Notes under the pieces: model-generated
What the model was told of the DNA's origin: nothing
Seen by the model: the letters and a program-made list of their open reading frames with translations, nothing else
Databases searched by the model: none
Assembly: GCF_021568705.1 (NCBI RefSeq)
Contig: NZ_JAKGTH010000009.1
Location: forward strand, 186,001 to 250,000
DNA: 64,000 nt
From: Gillisia lutea
GTDB taxonomy: Bacteria; Bacteroidota; Bacteroidia; Flavobacteriales; Flavobacteriaceae
Reading direction: 5' to 3'
Shown here: positions 1 through 9,969 of the stretch, piece by piece
Position numbering within the stretch: the first letter of the stretch is position 1
Layout: every line of letters starts with the position of its first letter
Made by a program: the position numbers and the translations under genes

Positions 1-310
1 GGATCAAAAGTCACAACATAAAAATAAGGAGAAAGCTTTTAGAGTTTTACGTTCTAGACTTTATGAAATGGAACTTGCCAAGAAACTTGAAGCAGATTCG
101 GCTAAGAGAAACTCAATGGTTGCAAGTGGCGATAGAAGTGCAAAAATTAGAACATATAATTATTCTCAAGGAAGGGTTACCGATCATAGAATAAACTTAA
201 CTTTGTATGATCTTTCCAATATTATAAATGGAGATATACAAAAGATAATTGATGAATTGCAGTTAGTAGAGAATACTGAAAAACTGAAGGAGAACAGTGA
301 TGTTTTCTAA
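1..310 (+). CDS. prfA: Peptide chain release factor 1, C-terminal part (5' end outside window)
   Basis: The reading frame is open from base 2 and carries the C-terminal part of a class I release factor. It begins with the conserved stretch [20 protein letters not shown] that lies just after the GGQ loop, followed by [19 protein letters not shown] and the [10 protein letters not shown] helix, which are typical of RF1. RF1 recognises UAA and UAG stop codons in the ribosomal A site and triggers peptidyl-tRNA hydrolysis. The GGQ and PxT motifs lie upstream of the window, so only about 102 residues are visible. The ATG at 68 is internal and not the start. The gene ends shortly before a strong terminator hairpin, which separates it from pyrF. 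Identification is firm; RF2 is less likely because the sequence around the R-S-R-L-Y helix reads as RF1. Confidence 0.93.
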   Translation, partial: DQKSQHKNKEKAFRVLRSRLYEMELAKKLEADSAKRNSMVASGDRSAKIRTYNYSQGRVTDHRINLTLYDLSNIINGDIQKIIDELQLVENTEKLKENSDVF

Positions 311-322
311 ATTGATACTATC

Positions 323-348
323 AAAATCCCGCTTTTGCGGGATTTTTT
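323..348 (+). terminator. Rho-independent terminator after prfA
   Basis: A perfect 10-bp stem, AAAATCCCGC with GCGGGATTTT, closes a TTTT loop and is followed by a T run. It lies 13 bases after the prfA stop. It also covers the TTG that would open the longest pyrF frame, which argues against that upstream start. Confidence 0.85.
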
Positions 349-388
349 GTGCCTTTTTACCAAATTAAAATTCTTAAAACCTCATTTT

Positions 389-1207
389 ATGACCACCAAG
401 GCCCTTATTGAGCAGATACATAAGAAAAAATCTTTTTTATGCATAGGTCTGGATACCGATATGGATAAAATACCAACCTATTTATTATCTGAGGACGATC
501 CAATTTTCAGCTTCAATAAAGCTATTATAGACGCTACGCACAAATATGCTGTAGCCTACAAACCTAATATAGCATTTTATGAAGCTTATGGCATAAAGGG
601 ATGGAAATCTTTGAAGAAAACAATTGAATACATCAATCATAACTATCCTGAGATCTTTACCATTGCCGATGCAAAACGAGGTGATATCGGGAATACCTCT
701 GCCATGTATGCAAAAGCATTTTTTCAGGAGTTGGCTTTTGATTCGGTTACTGTAGCGCCATATATGGGAAAAGATTCTGTTGAACCATTTTTGGAATTTC
801 CAAATAAGCACACTATCATGCTGGCTTTAACTTCTAATGAAGGCGCCTTCGATTTTCAAACCTTGAAAACCAATGAGCAGGAATTGTATAAAACCGTGAT
901 AGAGAAATCTAAATCCTGGAAAAATTCTGATCAGCTTATGTATGTAGTTGGAGCTACTAAAGCTGAATATTTAGGCGAAATCAGAAAAATTATACCAGAT
1001 AGTTTCTTGCTTGTTCCGGGAGTTGGGGCACAGGGCGGCCGCCTGGAAGAAGTTTGTAAATATGGGATGAATAAAGATGTAGGTTTGTTAATAAACTCAT
1101 CACGAGCTATTATCTACGCTTCAGAAACTTCAAATTTTGCTGAGATCGCTGCTGCAAAAGCTGAAGTGATACAAGGGCAAATGGCTGAACAGTTGGAAAG
1201 TCTTTAA
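389..1207 (+). CDS. pyrF: Orotidine 5'-phosphate decarboxylase (type 2)
   Basis: Decarboxylates orotidine monophosphate to UMP, the last step of de novo pyrimidine synthesis in the cytoplasm. The protein of 272 residues has the length of the type 2 (PyrF subfamily 2) enzymes. The catalytic signature DAKRGDI is at residues 94-100, with the Lys at 96 and both Asp residues present. The N-terminal FLCIGLDTD strand and the C-terminal VPGVGAQGG phosphate-binding loop are intact. The ATG at 389 was chosen because the frame upstream of it runs through the prfA terminator. The next gene starts 3 bases after the stop, so the two are probably co-transcribed. Confidence 0.95.
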   Translation: MTTKALIEQIHKKKSFLCIGLDTDMDKIPTYLLSEDDPIFSFNKAIIDATHKYAVAYKPNIAFYEAYGIKGWKSLKKTIEYINHNYPEIFTIADAKRGDIGNTSAMYAKAFFQELAFDSVTVAPYMGKDSVEPFLEFPNKHTIMLALTSNEGAFDFQTLKTNEQELYKTVIEKSKSWKNSDQLMYVVGATKAEYLGEIRKIIPDSFLLVPGVGAQGGRLEEVCKYGMNKDVGLLINSSRAIIYASETSNFAEIAAAKAEVIQGQMAEQLESL

Positions 1208-1210
1208 ATT

Positions 1211-2008
1211 ATGCAATTTTCTGATCAGATAGGAAGATCATTTCATTTAGCAAAAACCCCGGAACGAATAGTTTCCTTGGTTCCTAGTCAAACTGAATTG
1301 CTTTCCTATTTGGGGTTAGAAGATAAGATTGTAGGTGTAACTAAATTTTGTGTACATCCTGAAGCCTTAAAGAAAAATAGCACAGTTGTTGGAGGTACTA
1401 AAAAAGTAGACTACGAAAAGATAGAAGCCTTAAAACCCGATATTATTCTTTGTAATAAAGAGGAAAATACCGAGGATATGGTTCTGGCATTGGAGAAAAT
1501 CGCACCCGTTCATGTTTCAGAAGTCATTACTTTTAAAGACGCATTACAACTTATTGGTTGTTATGGAAAGATATTTGGAAAAGAGCAAGAGGCCTCGTTG
1601 CTAACATTACAAATACAAAAGGAAAAAGAAGCCCTTTTGAAGGTGTTGCCCCTCAACAAGTTAAAAGTAGCATATCTTATATGGAGGAAACCTTGGATGG
1701 GGGCGGGTAAAAATACTTTCATTAATACCCTTTTAAGTATCAATAATTTTGAAAATGTTCTATCGGAAAAACAGGGGCGCTATCCTGAGGTGAATTTAAA
1801 AGACCTCAAAAAATCATCAGCAGATATTATTTTTCTTTCTTCCGAACCTTATCCTTTTAAAGAAGAACATATACGGGAAATTCAGGAAGAACTGCAAATT
1901 CCTGTTATTTTAGTAGATGGGGAATATTTTAGTTGGTATGGTTCCAGGCTTTTATCCTCAATCAGCTATTTTAAAGAACTTCAAACTAAATTATCTACCT
2001 TATTGTAA
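1211..2008 (+). CDS. BtuF/FepB-type helical-backbone substrate-binding protein without signal peptide
   Basis: The 265-residue protein has the class III periplasmic-binding fold used for cobalamin, haem and siderophores. Visible hallmarks are PERIVSLVPSQTELL near the N terminus, the GVTKFCVHPE strand, KPDIILCNKEEN and a long linking helix around residues 125-150. No signal peptide or lipobox is present: the chain begins directly with MQFSDQIGRSFHL, which is the first strand of the domain. It therefore appears cytoplasmic, or a separate secreted start is missing. It follows pyrF by 3 bases. A metal or corrinoid ligand is inferred from the fold only; no transporter genes adjoin it. Its 3' end overlaps the convergent small gene by 28 bases. 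Confidence 0.8.
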   Translation: MQFSDQIGRSFHLAKTPERIVSLVPSQTELLSYLGLEDKIVGVTKFCVHPEALKKNSTVVGGTKKVDYEKIEALKPDIILCNKEENTEDMVLALEKIAPVHVSEVITFKDALQLIGCYGKIFGKEQEASLLTLQIQKEKEALLKVLPLNKLKVAYLIWRKPWMGAGKNTFINTLLSINNFENVLSEKQGRYPEVNLKDLKKSSADIIFLSSEPYPFKEEHIREIQEELQIPVILVDGEYFSWYGSRLLSSISYFKELQTKLSTLL

Positions 2009-2172
2009 TTTCTTTGCTTGATATAATCAAGTAATTTTTTAGCTCTCGCATTTAATTTATCACTTTTCTCTTTATCGAATAAAGCAACCTTATAGGCTTG
2101 ATTCATCAACCTTGTATATTTATCGCATAAACCATCTTCTTCGGTTTTAAAAAATATCTTTTCCAGCATCAT
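1981..2172 (-). CDS. Small Lacal_2735-like conserved flavobacterial protein
   Basis: A 63-residue, highly charged, probably helical protein. The pattern LCDKYTRLMNQAYKVALFDKEKSDKLNARAKKLLDYI resembles the small Lacal_2735 family (K-Y-x-x-L-x-x-x-A-x-x-L-x-x-x-x-x-K-S-D at the corresponding places), whose function is unknown. A TATCTTTG element lies at 2186-2193 on this strand, about 14 bases before the ATG, which supports expression. A second Met immediately follows the first and could be the start. The 3' end overlaps the convergent binding-protein gene. The family assignment is from recall and moderately sure. Confidence 0.6.
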   Translation of the reverse strand: MMLEKIFFKTEEDGLCDKYTRLMNQAYKVALFDKEKSDKLNARAKKLLDYIKQRNYNKVDNLV

Positions 2173-2185
2173 CTTTATTTTGATG

Positions 2186-2193
2186 CAAAGATA
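2186..2193 (-). promoter_or_regulatory. -7 promoter element TATCTTTG
   Basis: Matches the Bacteroidota -7 consensus TAnnTTTG on the minus strand, just ahead of the small gene at 1981-2172. No TTG is found at the -33 position. Confidence 0.45.
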
Positions 2194-2274
2194 TTCTACA
2201 TGAGTTTTAAATTATATTAACCTCAGGTTAAAGCTTTTATAAAATTAAGGGTATCATTGGTTTAGGCGCGGGTG

Positions 2275-2979
2275 TTAATCTTGAAGAGCAAATACTCGTT
2301 GTAGTAGTTGTGATGATCTTGCTGCAAAGTTGGTTCTTATTTCCTGTTCCTCAATTCCAATCATCGTAAAAACTCCAGCCAGAGCTTCCTTAGTAACATA
2401 ATCGGGTAGATCTGGATTCACTTTAGAAGTTAAAGGTAACGTGTTATATTTATCAATAATATTTGCCCAAACCTGTGTGGCTCCAACCTTATTCAACGAA
2501 TTGGATATTACAGGATTGAATTTGTTATAAAGTTCAGTTTCCGTTTTATTTCTCAAATAGAAAGTTGCAGCTGTGTCATTTCCTAATAAGATATTTCTCG
2601 CATCAGTAAAAGTGATTTCTTTAACGGCGTTAACAAAAATAGGAGTCGCTTCTTTCACCGCATCTTCAGCTGCATTGTTTAAGACTTTTAAACCTTCATC
2701 AGCCAAAGCGCTTAAGCCAACATTTCTTAATGTCTTGTCTACTTTTTGAAGTTCTGGTGGAAGTGTAATTCTTACTAATTCATTGCTATAGAATCCGCCT
2801 TCTTCAGTTAATTTCTTAACCTGCTTATCTATGCCCATGTCTAAGGCCTCTCTAAGACCGGAAGCTATTTCAGTATTGGTAATGCTGTACCCGCTCTCTG
2901 GAAACTGAGTTGCTATTTGTTGTAATTCGGCACAACCCGTTAATAAAGGTAGAAGGATGATAGCAAGTAACTTTTTCAT
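2275..2979 (-). CDS. DUF4197 family lipoprotein
   Basis: A 234-residue exported protein with a lipoprotein signal peptide: MKKLLAIILLPLLTGC, with lipobox LLTGC and acylated Cys at residue 16. The body contains EIASGLREALDMGIDKQV, LRNVGLSALADEGLKVLNNAAEDAVKEA and the C-terminal VTKEALAGVFTMIGIEEQEIR, which fit the DUF4197 family (function unknown, periplasmic or membrane-anchored). It is monocistronic on the minus strand. A TACTTTTG element lies 13 bases upstream of its ATG. Confidence 0.85.
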   Translation of the reverse strand: MKKLLAIILLPLLTGCAELQQIATQFPESGYSITNTEIASGLREALDMGIDKQVKKLTEEGGFYSNELVRITLPPELQKVDKTLRNVGLSALADEGLKVLNNAAEDAVKEATPIFVNAVKEITFTDARNILLGNDTAATFYLRNKTETELYNKFNPVISNSLNKVGATQVWANIIDKYNTLPLTSKVNPDLPDYVTKEALAGVFTMIGIEEQEIRTNFAARSSQLLQRVFALQD

Positions 2980-2992
2980 AAAATATTTTTTT

Positions 2993-3027
2993 CAAAAGTA
3001 AGTATAAAAGACCAGTTAAATCATCAA
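2993..3027 (-). promoter_or_regulatory. Promoter of the DUF4197 lipoprotein gene
   Basis: On the minus strand, TTG (3025-3027) is followed after 24 bases by TACTTTTG (2993-3000). This fits the flavobacterial -33/-7 promoter with a spacer one base longer than usual. Confidence 0.5.
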
Positions 3028-3109
3028 TAAAAATTATATTAATATTAAAACAATCGATTTTTATTATAGTTCATCTAGCTGTACCTTCACCAATCTAAAA
3101 ACTATACCA

Positions 3110-4597
3110 ATGAGTGATAAAAAGAAATTAACTACGGCTTCTGGAAGACCTTATGTAGAAAATGAGGATACGCTAAGTGTTGGAAGAAGAGGGCCATTAT
3201 TATTAGAAGATTATATTCTTCATGAGAAAATGGCACATTTTAATAGAGAAAGAATTCCCGAACGTGTAGTTCATGCTAAGGGTTCTGGAGCCTATGGAAC
3301 ATTTACTGTAACTAACGATATTACCAAATATACCAAAGCAAAAATATTTTCAGAAGTCGGAAAGAAAACAGACCTAATAGCTCGTTTTTCGACAGTAGGA
3401 GGAGAAAAAGGTTCGGCAGATACCGAGAGAGACCCTCGTGGTTTTGCAATTAAATTCTATACAGAAGATGGGAATTGGGATTTAGTGGGGAATAATACCC
3501 CCGTATTTTTTGTGAAAGACCCTAAAAAATTCAGTGATTTTATACATACCCAGAAAAGAGATCCATACACAAATATGAAGTCTCCAACTATGATGTGGGA
3601 TTTTTGGTCGCTTCGTCCCGAATCTTTACATCAGGTCACTATTCTTATGAGTGATAGGGGAACTCCTTTTGGAGTGCGCCACATGAACGGATACGGGTCG
3701 CACACTTTTTCATTGATCAATAAGGATGATGAGAGAGTATATGTGAAATTCCACTTTAAAACAGCTCAGGGAATTAAGAATTTTACCGATGAAGAGGCGA
3801 TGGAAATGCGCGGTAAAGATCCGGATTTCTCGCAACGGGATCTCATGAAAAGTATAGAAGAAGGAAATTATCCGAAATGGAATCTGAAAATTCAGGTAAT
3901 GACCGAGGAACAGGCTCAGAATTATCATATCAATCCTTTTGATCTAACTAAAGTTTGGCCCCATGGAGATTACCCTCTTATTGATGTAGGAGTGATGGAA
4001 TTAAATAGAAACCCAGACAATTATTTTGCAGAGATAGAACAATTAGCAACTTCTCCTGCCCATATTGTTGATGGAATTGGTTTCTCTCCAGATAAAATGC
4101 TACAAGGTAGGTTACTTTCGTATCCTGATGCTCATAGGTATAGATTGGGAGCAAATTACGAGCAGATTCCCGTAAACAGATGTCCGTTTATGACAGAAAG
4201 CAATAATTATCAGCGAGATGGTTTGATGCGTATTGATGGGAACCAGGGACGTAAACCTAATTATTATCCGAACAGTTTTGATGATATTGAAATAGATGAA
4301 AGCTACAAGCAGGTGCCACCAACAGTGGTAGATGCTGAAGCGGACTGGTTTGATAGAAATGCACCGGGGGAGGATGATCATTACACTCAGCCGGGTAATT
4401 TATTCAGAATTATGGATAATCAGGCTAAGACGAATTTGATAAATAATATTGTTGGTGCAATGAGTGGAATTGAAGGACCTAAAAAGGAAGAGATTACAAA
4501 TAGGCAATTGTGCCATTGGTTTAGAGCCGATCCTCAATTAGGTGCCGGGGTTGCTAAAGGCCTAGATATTGAAATTGATATGAAAATGTTCAATTAA
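3110..4597 (+). CDS. katA: Haem catalase (clade 3, KatA type)
   Basis: Dismutates hydrogen peroxide to water and oxygen. The 495-residue length is that of small-subunit monofunctional catalases. The distal catalytic His is at residue 55 in [13 protein letters not shown], the distal Asn at 128 in [12 protein letters not shown], and the proximal haem-ligand Tyr at 338 in [14 protein letters not shown]. The [22 protein letters not shown] region is canonical. There is no signal peptide, so it is cytoplasmic. It is monocistronic with a terminator immediately behind it. The gene is complete and ordinary; an OxyR-type site was not recognised upstream. Confidence 0.97.
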   Translation: MSDKKKLTTASGRPYVENEDTLSVGRRGPLLLEDYILHEKMAHFNRERIPERVVHAKGSGAYGTFTVTNDITKYTKAKIFSEVGKKTDLIARFSTVGGEKGSADTERDPRGFAIKFYTEDGNWDLVGNNTPVFFVKDPKKFSDFIHTQKRDPYTNMKSPTMMWDFWSLRPESLHQVTILMSDRGTPFGVRHMNGYGSHTFSLINKDDERVYVKFHFKTAQGIKNFTDEEAMEMRGKDPDFSQRDLMKSIEEGNYPKWNLKIQVMTEEQAQNYHINPFDLTKVWPHGDYPLIDVGVMELNRNPDNYFAEIEQLATSPAHIVDGIGFSPDKMLQGRLLSYPDAHRYRLGANYEQIPVNRCPFMTESNNYQRDGLMRIDGNQGRKPNYYPNSFDDIEIDESYKQVPPTVVDAEADWFDRNAPGEDDHYTQPGNLFRIMDNQAKTNLINNIVGAMSGIEGPKKEEITNRQLCHWFRADPQLGAGVAKGLDIEIDMKMFN

Positions 4598-4622
4598 GCT
4601 ATTTTTAAATGTTTATTTTTGG

Positions 4623-4651
4623 AACGTCCCTTTTTGAAGGGGCGTTTTTGT
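4623..4651 (+). terminator. Terminator after katA
   Basis: Stem AACGTCCC with GGGGCGTT (one G-T pair) around a loop of 8 bases, followed by TTTTTGTTTT. It lies 25 bases after the catalase stop. Confidence 0.75.
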
Positions 4652-4736
4652 TTTACGATATCTTTAAAATAAAAATGATTATCCTATAGTTTGTTGCGAA
4701 ATTCTTAAATTGCGACTATAAAATTTAGTATATAAA

Positions 4737-7700
4737 ATGGAAATACAAGCTCCTTATAAACCCAAGAATAAAGTCAGAATTGTAACAGCTGCTTCGCTTT
4801 TTGACGGACATGATGCTGCCATAAATATTATGCGCCGAATTATACAATCTACAGGAGTAGAAGTAATTCACTTGGGGCATGATCGTAGTGTAGAAGAAGT
4901 TGTGAATTGTGCAATTCAGGAAGATGCCAATGCGATAGCAATGACGTCTTATCAGGGCGGACATAATGAGTATTTCAAATATATGTACGACTTGCTGCAA
5001 GAAAAAGGAGCCGGACACATTAAGATATTTGGTGGAGGGGGAGGAGTTATCCTTCCAGAAGAAATCAAAGAATTGATGGATTACGGGATTACGCGTATCT
5101 ATGCTCCAGATGATGGTAGAGAAATGGGATTGCAGGGAATGATCAACGATTTGGTTAAAACTGCCGATACTCCAACACCTGCGTTGCAAAATGAGAAAGA
5201 GGTGCAGAAGCAACTGAAAGAAAAGGATGTAAATACCATTGCCAGGTTAATCTCTCTAGCCGAAAACAGACATGAAGATTTCAAAACGCACTTTTCAGAG
5301 GTTTCTCTTGAAAACAACATTACTCCGGTATTAGGAATCACTGGAACAGGTGGCTCAGGGAAATCCTCGTTGGTAGATGAACTGGTTCGTAGATTTTTAA
5401 TTGACTTCCCAGAAAAAACTATTGGGATTATTTCGGTAGATCCTTCAAAAAGAAAAACCGGAGGGGCACTTCTGGGAGATAGAATTCGGATGAATGCTAT
5501 TAACAACCCCCGCGTGTATATGCGTTCTCTTGCTACTAGACAATCAAATCTTGCTTTGTCTAAATATGTTGCTGAGGCAGTAGAAGTATTAAAAGCAGCC
5601 GAATATGATTTGATTATTCTTGAAACCTCAGGAATTGGGCAATCGGATACCGAAATTCTTGAACATTCTGATGCTTCTCTTTATGTAATGACTCCGGAAT
5701 TTGGGGCTGCAACTCAGTTGGAAAAAATAGACATGCTGGATTTCGCAGATCTTGTGGCCATCAATAAATTTGATAAGCGTGGTGCTTTAGATGCCTTAAG
5801 AGATGTGAAGAAGCAATTTCAGAGAAATCATGGCTTATGGCATGAAGATCCCGAATCACTTCCCGTGTATGGTACCATTGCTTCACAATTTAACGATCCG
5901 GGGATGAATACCCTCTATAGAAAATTGATGAACAAGGTGGATGAAAAGACCGATGCCAGGTTGAATTCAGAATTTCATATAAACGATGAGGTGAGTGAGA
6001 AGATATATGTTATTCCACCAAGTCGAGTGCGCTACCTCTCTGAGATCTCTGAAAATAACAGAAATTATGACAGTGTAGCAGCAACTCAAGTAGACGTTGC
6101 ACAGAAGCTCTATGGAATCTACAAAACCTTAGAGACCGTTGTAAATACCACATTAGAACTTTCGAAATTTGGAATAGAAGAAGAACCTTTAGAGAACTCT
6201 CAAACTGAAGAGAATAAAGATTTTGTTGATCTTCTTAAAAAAGAGTTCGATAAAGTTAAAATGGACCTTGACCCTTATAACTGGGAAGTTATTACAGGCT
6301 GGAGCGAAAAAGTAGATAAATATAAGGAGCCTATTTATAGCTTCAAAGTTAGAGATAAAGAGATAAAGATAGAAACACATACCGAGTCACTTTCTCACAC
6401 ACAAATTCCTAAAATTGCATTACCAAAGTATCAGGCTTGGGGGGATATCCTTCGCTGGTGTCTGCAGGAAAATGTTCCGGGAGAGTTTCCTTATACTGCC
6501 GGTTTATATCCTTTTAAACGTTCAGGAGAAGATCCAACCAGAATGTTCGCAGGAGAAGGCGGACCGGAAAGAACGAATAGACGCTTTCATTATGTAAGCG
6601 TGGGGCTTCCGGCAAAAAGACTTTCTACTGCTTTTGATTCGGTAACATTATATGGTAACGATCCGGATTTCAGACCAGATATTTATGGAAAGATAGGAAA
6701 TGCGGGAGTTTCTATTTGCTGTTTGGATGATGCCAAAAAGTTATATTCAGGTTTCGATCTGGCAGATGCATTAACATCGGTAAGTATGACTATTAATGGT
6801 CCAGCTCCTATGCTACTCGGGTTCTTTATGAATGCAGCTATCGATCAGCAATGCGAAAAATATATAGTAGAAAACGGTCTAGAAAATGAAGTAGAGACCA
6901 AGATCAAGAATATCTATAAAGAAAAAGGAGTAGAAAGATCTGCTTATCAGGGGAAATTACCTGAAGGAAACAATGGTCTTGGATTGATGCTACTGGGAGT
7001 GACAGGAGATCAGGTTTTACCTGCCAATGTCTATGCCGATATCAAAAAACATACTTTAAGTGTGGTTAGAGGTACTGTACAGGCCGACATCTTAAAAGAA
7101 GACCAGGCACAAAATACCTGTATCTTTTCAACTGAATATGCCCTGCGTTTGATGGGGGATGTTCAAGAATATTTTATAGATGAAAAAGTAAGAAATTTCT
7201 ATTCGGTATCTATTTCAGGATATCATATTGCTGAAGCAGGGGCCAATCCGGTAACACAATTAGCACTTACCCTTGCTAACGGGTTTACCTATGTAGAATA
7301 CTACCTAAGTCGAGGTATGGACATCAATAAATTCGGGCCAAACCTTTCATTCTTTTTCTCAAATGGAATAGATCCTGAATATGCTGTAATTGGAAGGGTG
7401 GCCCGTAAGATATGGGCGAAAGCTCTAAAACACAAATACGGTGCAAATCCCAGAGCTCAAATGTTGAAATATCATATCCAGACATCTGGGAGATCATTAC
7501 ATGCTCAGGAAATCGATTTTAATGATATTAGAACCACTTTACAAGCATTATATGCGATTTACGATAACTGTAACTCTTTGCATACCAATGCTTATGATGA
7601 AGCTATTACCACGCCAACAGAAGCTTCTGTAAGACGCGCAATGGCTATTCAGTTAATTATAAATAAAGAACTAGGCCTTACAAAAAATGAAAATCCTATT

Positions 7701-8168
7701 CAGGGAGCTTTCATTATTGAGGAGTTAACCGATCTGGTTGAAGAAGCAGTTCTATTAGAATTTGATAGAATTACAGAGCGAGGTGGGGTATTAGGCGCCA
7801 TGGAAACTATGTATCAGCGAAGTAAGATACAGGAGGAAAGTCTTTATTATGAAACTCTAAAACATAATGGAGAATTCCCAATTATCGGAGTGAATACCTT
7901 TCTTAGTTCTACCGGTTCCCCAACGGTTACACCGGGCGAAGTAATTAGAGCCACCGAAGAAGAAAAGAAATATCAGATTACTACCCTGGAAAATCTTCAT
8001 AATGCCAATAAGGATGAAGCCGAAAAAGCATTGCAAGAAATTAGAGAAGCTGCTATTAAGAACGAAAATCTATTTGCTGTACTCATGGAAGCAACCAAAG
8101 TTTGTTCGTTAGGGCAAATTACTTCAGCGATGTTTGAAGTAGGAGGGCAGTATAGAAGAAATATGTAA
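4737..8168 (+). CDS. icmF: Fused isobutyryl-CoA mutase (IcmF): B12 domain, G-protein chaperone and mutase
   Basis: A 1143-residue single-chain adenosylcobalamin enzyme that interconverts branched and linear acyl-CoAs (isobutyryl/butyryl, possibly others). The N-terminal B12-binding domain (about 1-140) has the DGHDAA motif at 23-28, where His 25 would ligate cobalt. A MeaB-like GTPase domain follows, with P-loop GTGGSGKS at 203-210 and NKFD as the guanine-specificity motif. The mutase domain occupies about residue 560 to the end. Its [27 protein letters not shown] signature, shown here as key residues F-K-R and the AGEGG loop, is of IcmF type rather than the RPWTIRQYAGFST of methylmalonyl-CoA mutase. 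It sits alone with its own terminator. MeaB (39881-40966) and the adenosyltransferase (49976-50551) are elsewhere in the window. Substrate preference is not certain. Confidence 0.93.
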   Translation: MEIQAPYKPKNKVRIVTAASLFDGHDAAINIMRRIIQSTGVEVIHLGHDRSVEEVVNCAIQEDANAIAMTSYQGGHNEYFKYMYDLLQEKGAGHIKIFGGGGGVILPEEIKELMDYGITRIYAPDDGREMGLQGMINDLVKTADTPTPALQNEKEVQKQLKEKDVNTIARLISLAENRHEDFKTHFSEVSLENNITPVLGITGTGGSGKSSLVDELVRRFLIDFPEKTIGIISVDPSKRKTGGALLGDRIRMNAINNPRVYMRSLATRQSNLALSKYVAEAVEVLKAAEYDLIILETSGIGQSDTEILEHSDASLYVMTPEFGAATQLEKIDMLDFADLVAINKFDKRGALDALRDVKKQFQRNHGLWHEDPESLPVYGTIASQFNDPGMNTLYRKLMNKVDEKTDARLNSEFHINDEVSEKIYVIPPSRVRYLSEISENNRNYDSVAATQVDVAQKLYGIYKTLETVVNTTLELSKFGIEEEPLENSQTEENKDFVDLLKKEFDKVKMDLDPYNWEVITGWSEKVDKYKEPIYSFKVRDKEIKIETHTESLSHTQIPKIALPKYQAWGDILRWCLQENVPGEFPYTAGLYPFKRSGEDPTRMFAGEGGPERTNRRFHYVSVGLPAKRLSTAFDSVTLYGNDPDFRPDIYGKIGNAGVSICCLDDAKKLYSGFDLADALTSVSMTINGPAPMLLGFFMNAAIDQQCEKYIVENGLENEVETKIKNIYKEKGVERSAYQGKLPEGNNGLGLMLLGVTGDQVLPANVYADIKKHTLSVVRGTVQADILKEDQAQNTCIFSTEYALRLMGDVQEYFIDEKVRNFYSVSISGYHIAEAGANPVTQLALTLANGFTYVEYYLSRGMDINKFGPNLSFFFSNGIDPEYAVIGRVARKIWAKALKHKYGANPRAQMLKYHIQTSGRSLHAQEIDFNDIRTTLQALYAIYDNCNSLHTNAYDEAITTPTEASVRRAMAIQLIINKELGLTKNENPIQGAFIIEELTDLVEEAVLLEFDRITERGGVLGAMETMYQRSKIQEESLYYETLKHNGEFPIIGVNTFLSSTGSPTVTPGEVIRATEEEKKYQITTLENLHNANKDEAEKALQEIREAAIKNENLFAVLMEATKVCSLGQITSAMFEVGGQYRRNM

Positions 8169-8195
8169 AGTTAGAATACCATTATAGTTTAATAA

Positions 8196-8231
8196 AGCCT
8201 TCACGACTGTTTGTGAAGGCTTCTTTTTTTA
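8196..8231 (+). terminator. Terminator after icmF
   Basis: Stem AGCCTTCAC with GTGAAGGCT around an 8-base loop, then a TCTTTTTTT tract. It starts 28 bases past the icmF stop. Confidence 0.85.
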
Positions 8232-8302
8232 CAAAAATCACGATTAGATTAACGACTTCAAAAAAATAAATTAACTTCGCAGCTTATTAAATTAAGATTA
8301 GT

Positions 8303-8932
8303 ATGGATCACCTATGGTTATTTGCTATTGCTGTTTTTACGGGGTTCTTTGCTATTAATAGTCCTGCAGGGAATATTCCCATCTTTTTAAGTCTTACCCG
8401 GCAAGCCGATCAAAAGACCAAAAAGAAGATATCTAAAAAGGCCACCTTCACAGCTTTTATTATAGTAACCGGATTTATTATTTTAGGAAAATATATTTTT
8501 GATCTTTTTGGACTTACCATCCCCGCCTTTAAAATAACCGGGGGAATACTTATATTTTTTGTTGGTTTTGAAATGATCCGTTCACAAGAGTCGAGTATAG
8601 ATAATCAAAGTGAAGTAAATTTTAATGAAGGGATTTCCATATCCCCTCTGGCAATACCAATTTTGGCAGGTCCTGGTACCATAGTTACGGCTATGAACTA
8701 CACTACCAATGCAAATTACCTCCAATTAGGCATTATTATTTTAATGTTAGGGCTTATTATGTGGCTTAATTATTTGGCTTTTATTTCTAGCGAATATTTA
8801 GTGAAATATATTGGAGCCAATAAAATTGTTGTTATTGAAAAGATCATGGGATTGATAATAGCTATTATAGGTACCAATATGTTCATACAAGGTGTGAAAT
8901 TGGCATTTTTCGTTACCGAAGAAGTCCAGTAA
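8303..8932 (+). CDS. MarC family inner-membrane protein
   Basis: A 209-residue integral membrane protein with about six hydrophobic segments. It starts with LFAIAVFTGFFAINSPAGNIPIFLSLT, the N-P-x-x-N-x-P motif typical of the MarC/UPF0056 family, and has a second inverted-repeat-like half around SPLAIPILAGPGTIVTAM. The family was once linked to multiple antibiotic resistance, but its transport substrate is unsettled. It is monocistronic and faces a convergent gene 2 bases after its stop. The annotation is secure at family level only. Confidence 0.88.
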   Translation: MDHLWLFAIAVFTGFFAINSPAGNIPIFLSLTRQADQKTKKKISKKATFTAFIIVTGFIILGKYIFDLFGLTIPAFKITGGILIFFVGFEMIRSQESSIDNQSEVNFNEGISISPLAIPILAGPGTIVTAMNYTTNANYLQLGIIILMLGLIMWLNYLAFISSEYLVKYIGANKIVVIEKIMGLIIAIIGTNMFIQGVKLAFFVTEEVQ

Positions 8933-8934
8933 AA

Positions 8935-9348
8935 TTAATTATCTTTTCTAAATTGAAGATGGTGCACCCATTCAGAAAATAGATGATCAAATTGGTGAAT
9001 CTCAGCCTTTAATAAGGAAATAAATTCTTTTTCCTTTATTCCACTAAATTCTAGTTTTCTACATTTTAAAGCTATATTGTTTATTGCTCTTCTAATATTT
9101 TTAGCTCTTTTTAATCGAATAGTAGGGTTGCTTGCATTTTGAAGAATAGCCAGACTTGGTGCAAGTCTCAGGGTGTCAGACATCAGATCACCCGCGTATT
9201 GCTGATGATAATTTCCAGACAGGTTCATTTCCCAAACATTCTTATTGTCACTTATACTACAGGCAATTGCTCTCGAAACTTTAAATAGCTCCAGGGCTTT
9301 CTTGTAAACAGGCAAGTTAATAAAATCTGTAGTCTCTAAATGATTCAT
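8935..9348 (-). CDS. Four-helix-bundle-like conserved flavobacterial protein
   Basis: A 137-residue soluble, mostly helical protein. LPVYKKALELFKVSRAIACSISDNK at the start and NPTIRLKRAKNIRRAINNIALKCRKLEF in the middle recall the four-helix-bundle proteins related to the 23S rRNA intervening-sequence protein, but the match is loose. I recognise it as a recurring flavobacterial hypothetical protein without a known role. It has no signal peptide. It is convergent with the marC-like gene and divergent from the Lrp-type regulator gene, whose start is 122 bases away. Confidence 0.65.
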   Translation of the reverse strand: MNHLETTDFINLPVYKKALELFKVSRAIACSISDNKNVWEMNLSGNYHQQYAGDLMSDTLRLAPSLAILQNASNPTIRLKRAKNIRRAINNIALKCRKLEFSGIKEKEFISLLKAEIHQFDHLFSEWVHHLQFRKDN

Positions 9349-9470
9349 AAAAATTCATAATTCAATGATCATAAAATTAATCAGATTGTATCGCTCTTAT
9401 CTTTTGAAATTAATTTGAATATGTATATTAGCTTTTAATTGATAGATTTTTTTAGTTAAAAACTTTAAAT

Positions 9471-9914
9471 ATGCAGGTAGATAGATTAAACTGGCAGATT
9501 TTAGAATCACTTCAAAGTAATGCGCGTATGTCTTTTGCTGAAATCGGGCGGAAAATTGGATTAACATCTCCTGCAGTAGCCGAGCGTGTTAAGAAAATGG
9601 AGGATATGGGAGTGATTAAAGGATATAAGGCACAGGTTTCGTATCACAAAACAGGTCATCAACTTAAAGCGGTAATCACTTTAAGAGCATTTATGGGAAG
9701 ATTAAAACCCTTCTTAGAAAAAGTAAAGGAGTTTAAAGAAGTGATCAATTGTTATCGCATCACCGGGAATGAAAATATTATCATGGAAGTGGTGCTGTAT
9801 GATCAATCCCATTTAGAAGAGTTTATAGATAAACTAATTACCTATGGCGAAACTAAAACGCACATCATTTTATCAGATGTAGTAGATCAAGGTCCAATTA
9901 AAAGAAGAGGATAA
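9471..9914 (+). CDS. Lrp/AsnC family transcriptional regulator
   Basis: A 147-residue protein with an N-terminal winged HTH (about residues 1-60: DRLNWQILESLQSNARMSFAEIGRKIGLTSPAVAERVKKMEDMGVIKGYKA) and a C-terminal RAM effector-binding domain (about 65-140, with the CYRITGNENIIMEVVL strand). Such proteins form octamers or dimers that respond to amino acids and act as local or global regulators. The gene is preceded by a 122-base divergent intergenic region. Its target cannot be told from context; the adjacent genes are not amino-acid metabolic genes. Confidence 0.92.
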   Translation: MQVDRLNWQILESLQSNARMSFAEIGRKIGLTSPAVAERVKKMEDMGVIKGYKAQVSYHKTGHQLKAVITLRAFMGRLKPFLEKVKEFKEVINCYRITGNENIIMEVVLYDQSHLEEFIDKLITYGETKTHIILSDVVDQGPIKRRG

Positions 9915-9916
9915 AG

Positions 9917-9948
9917 AAACCGATGAAACAACAGGTGTTCATCGGTTT
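9917..9948. terminator. Bidirectional hairpin between the Lrp-type gene and the methyltransferase gene
   Basis: An 11-bp perfect stem, AAACCGATGAA with TTCATCGGTTT, lies between two convergent genes. T-rich tracts on either side are short, so termination strength is uncertain. Confidence 0.55.
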
Positions 9949-9969
9949 ATTCTAGAATATATAACCTGT

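Noticed and set aside
335-388. Upstream extension of pyrF from a TTG
   Set aside because: The extension would begin inside the prfA terminator, and the added residues match no decarboxylase.
485-811. 108-codon minus-strand frame inside pyrF
   Set aside because: Antisense shadow of a complete, catalytic-motif-bearing gene.
4654-4736. Cobalamin riboswitch ahead of icmF
   Set aside because: The leader is only about 80 bases after the katA terminator and has no B12-box-like motif.
4725-5506. Two minus-strand frames inside icmF
   Set aside because: Antisense shadows; they have no recognisable domains, and icmF is continuous there.
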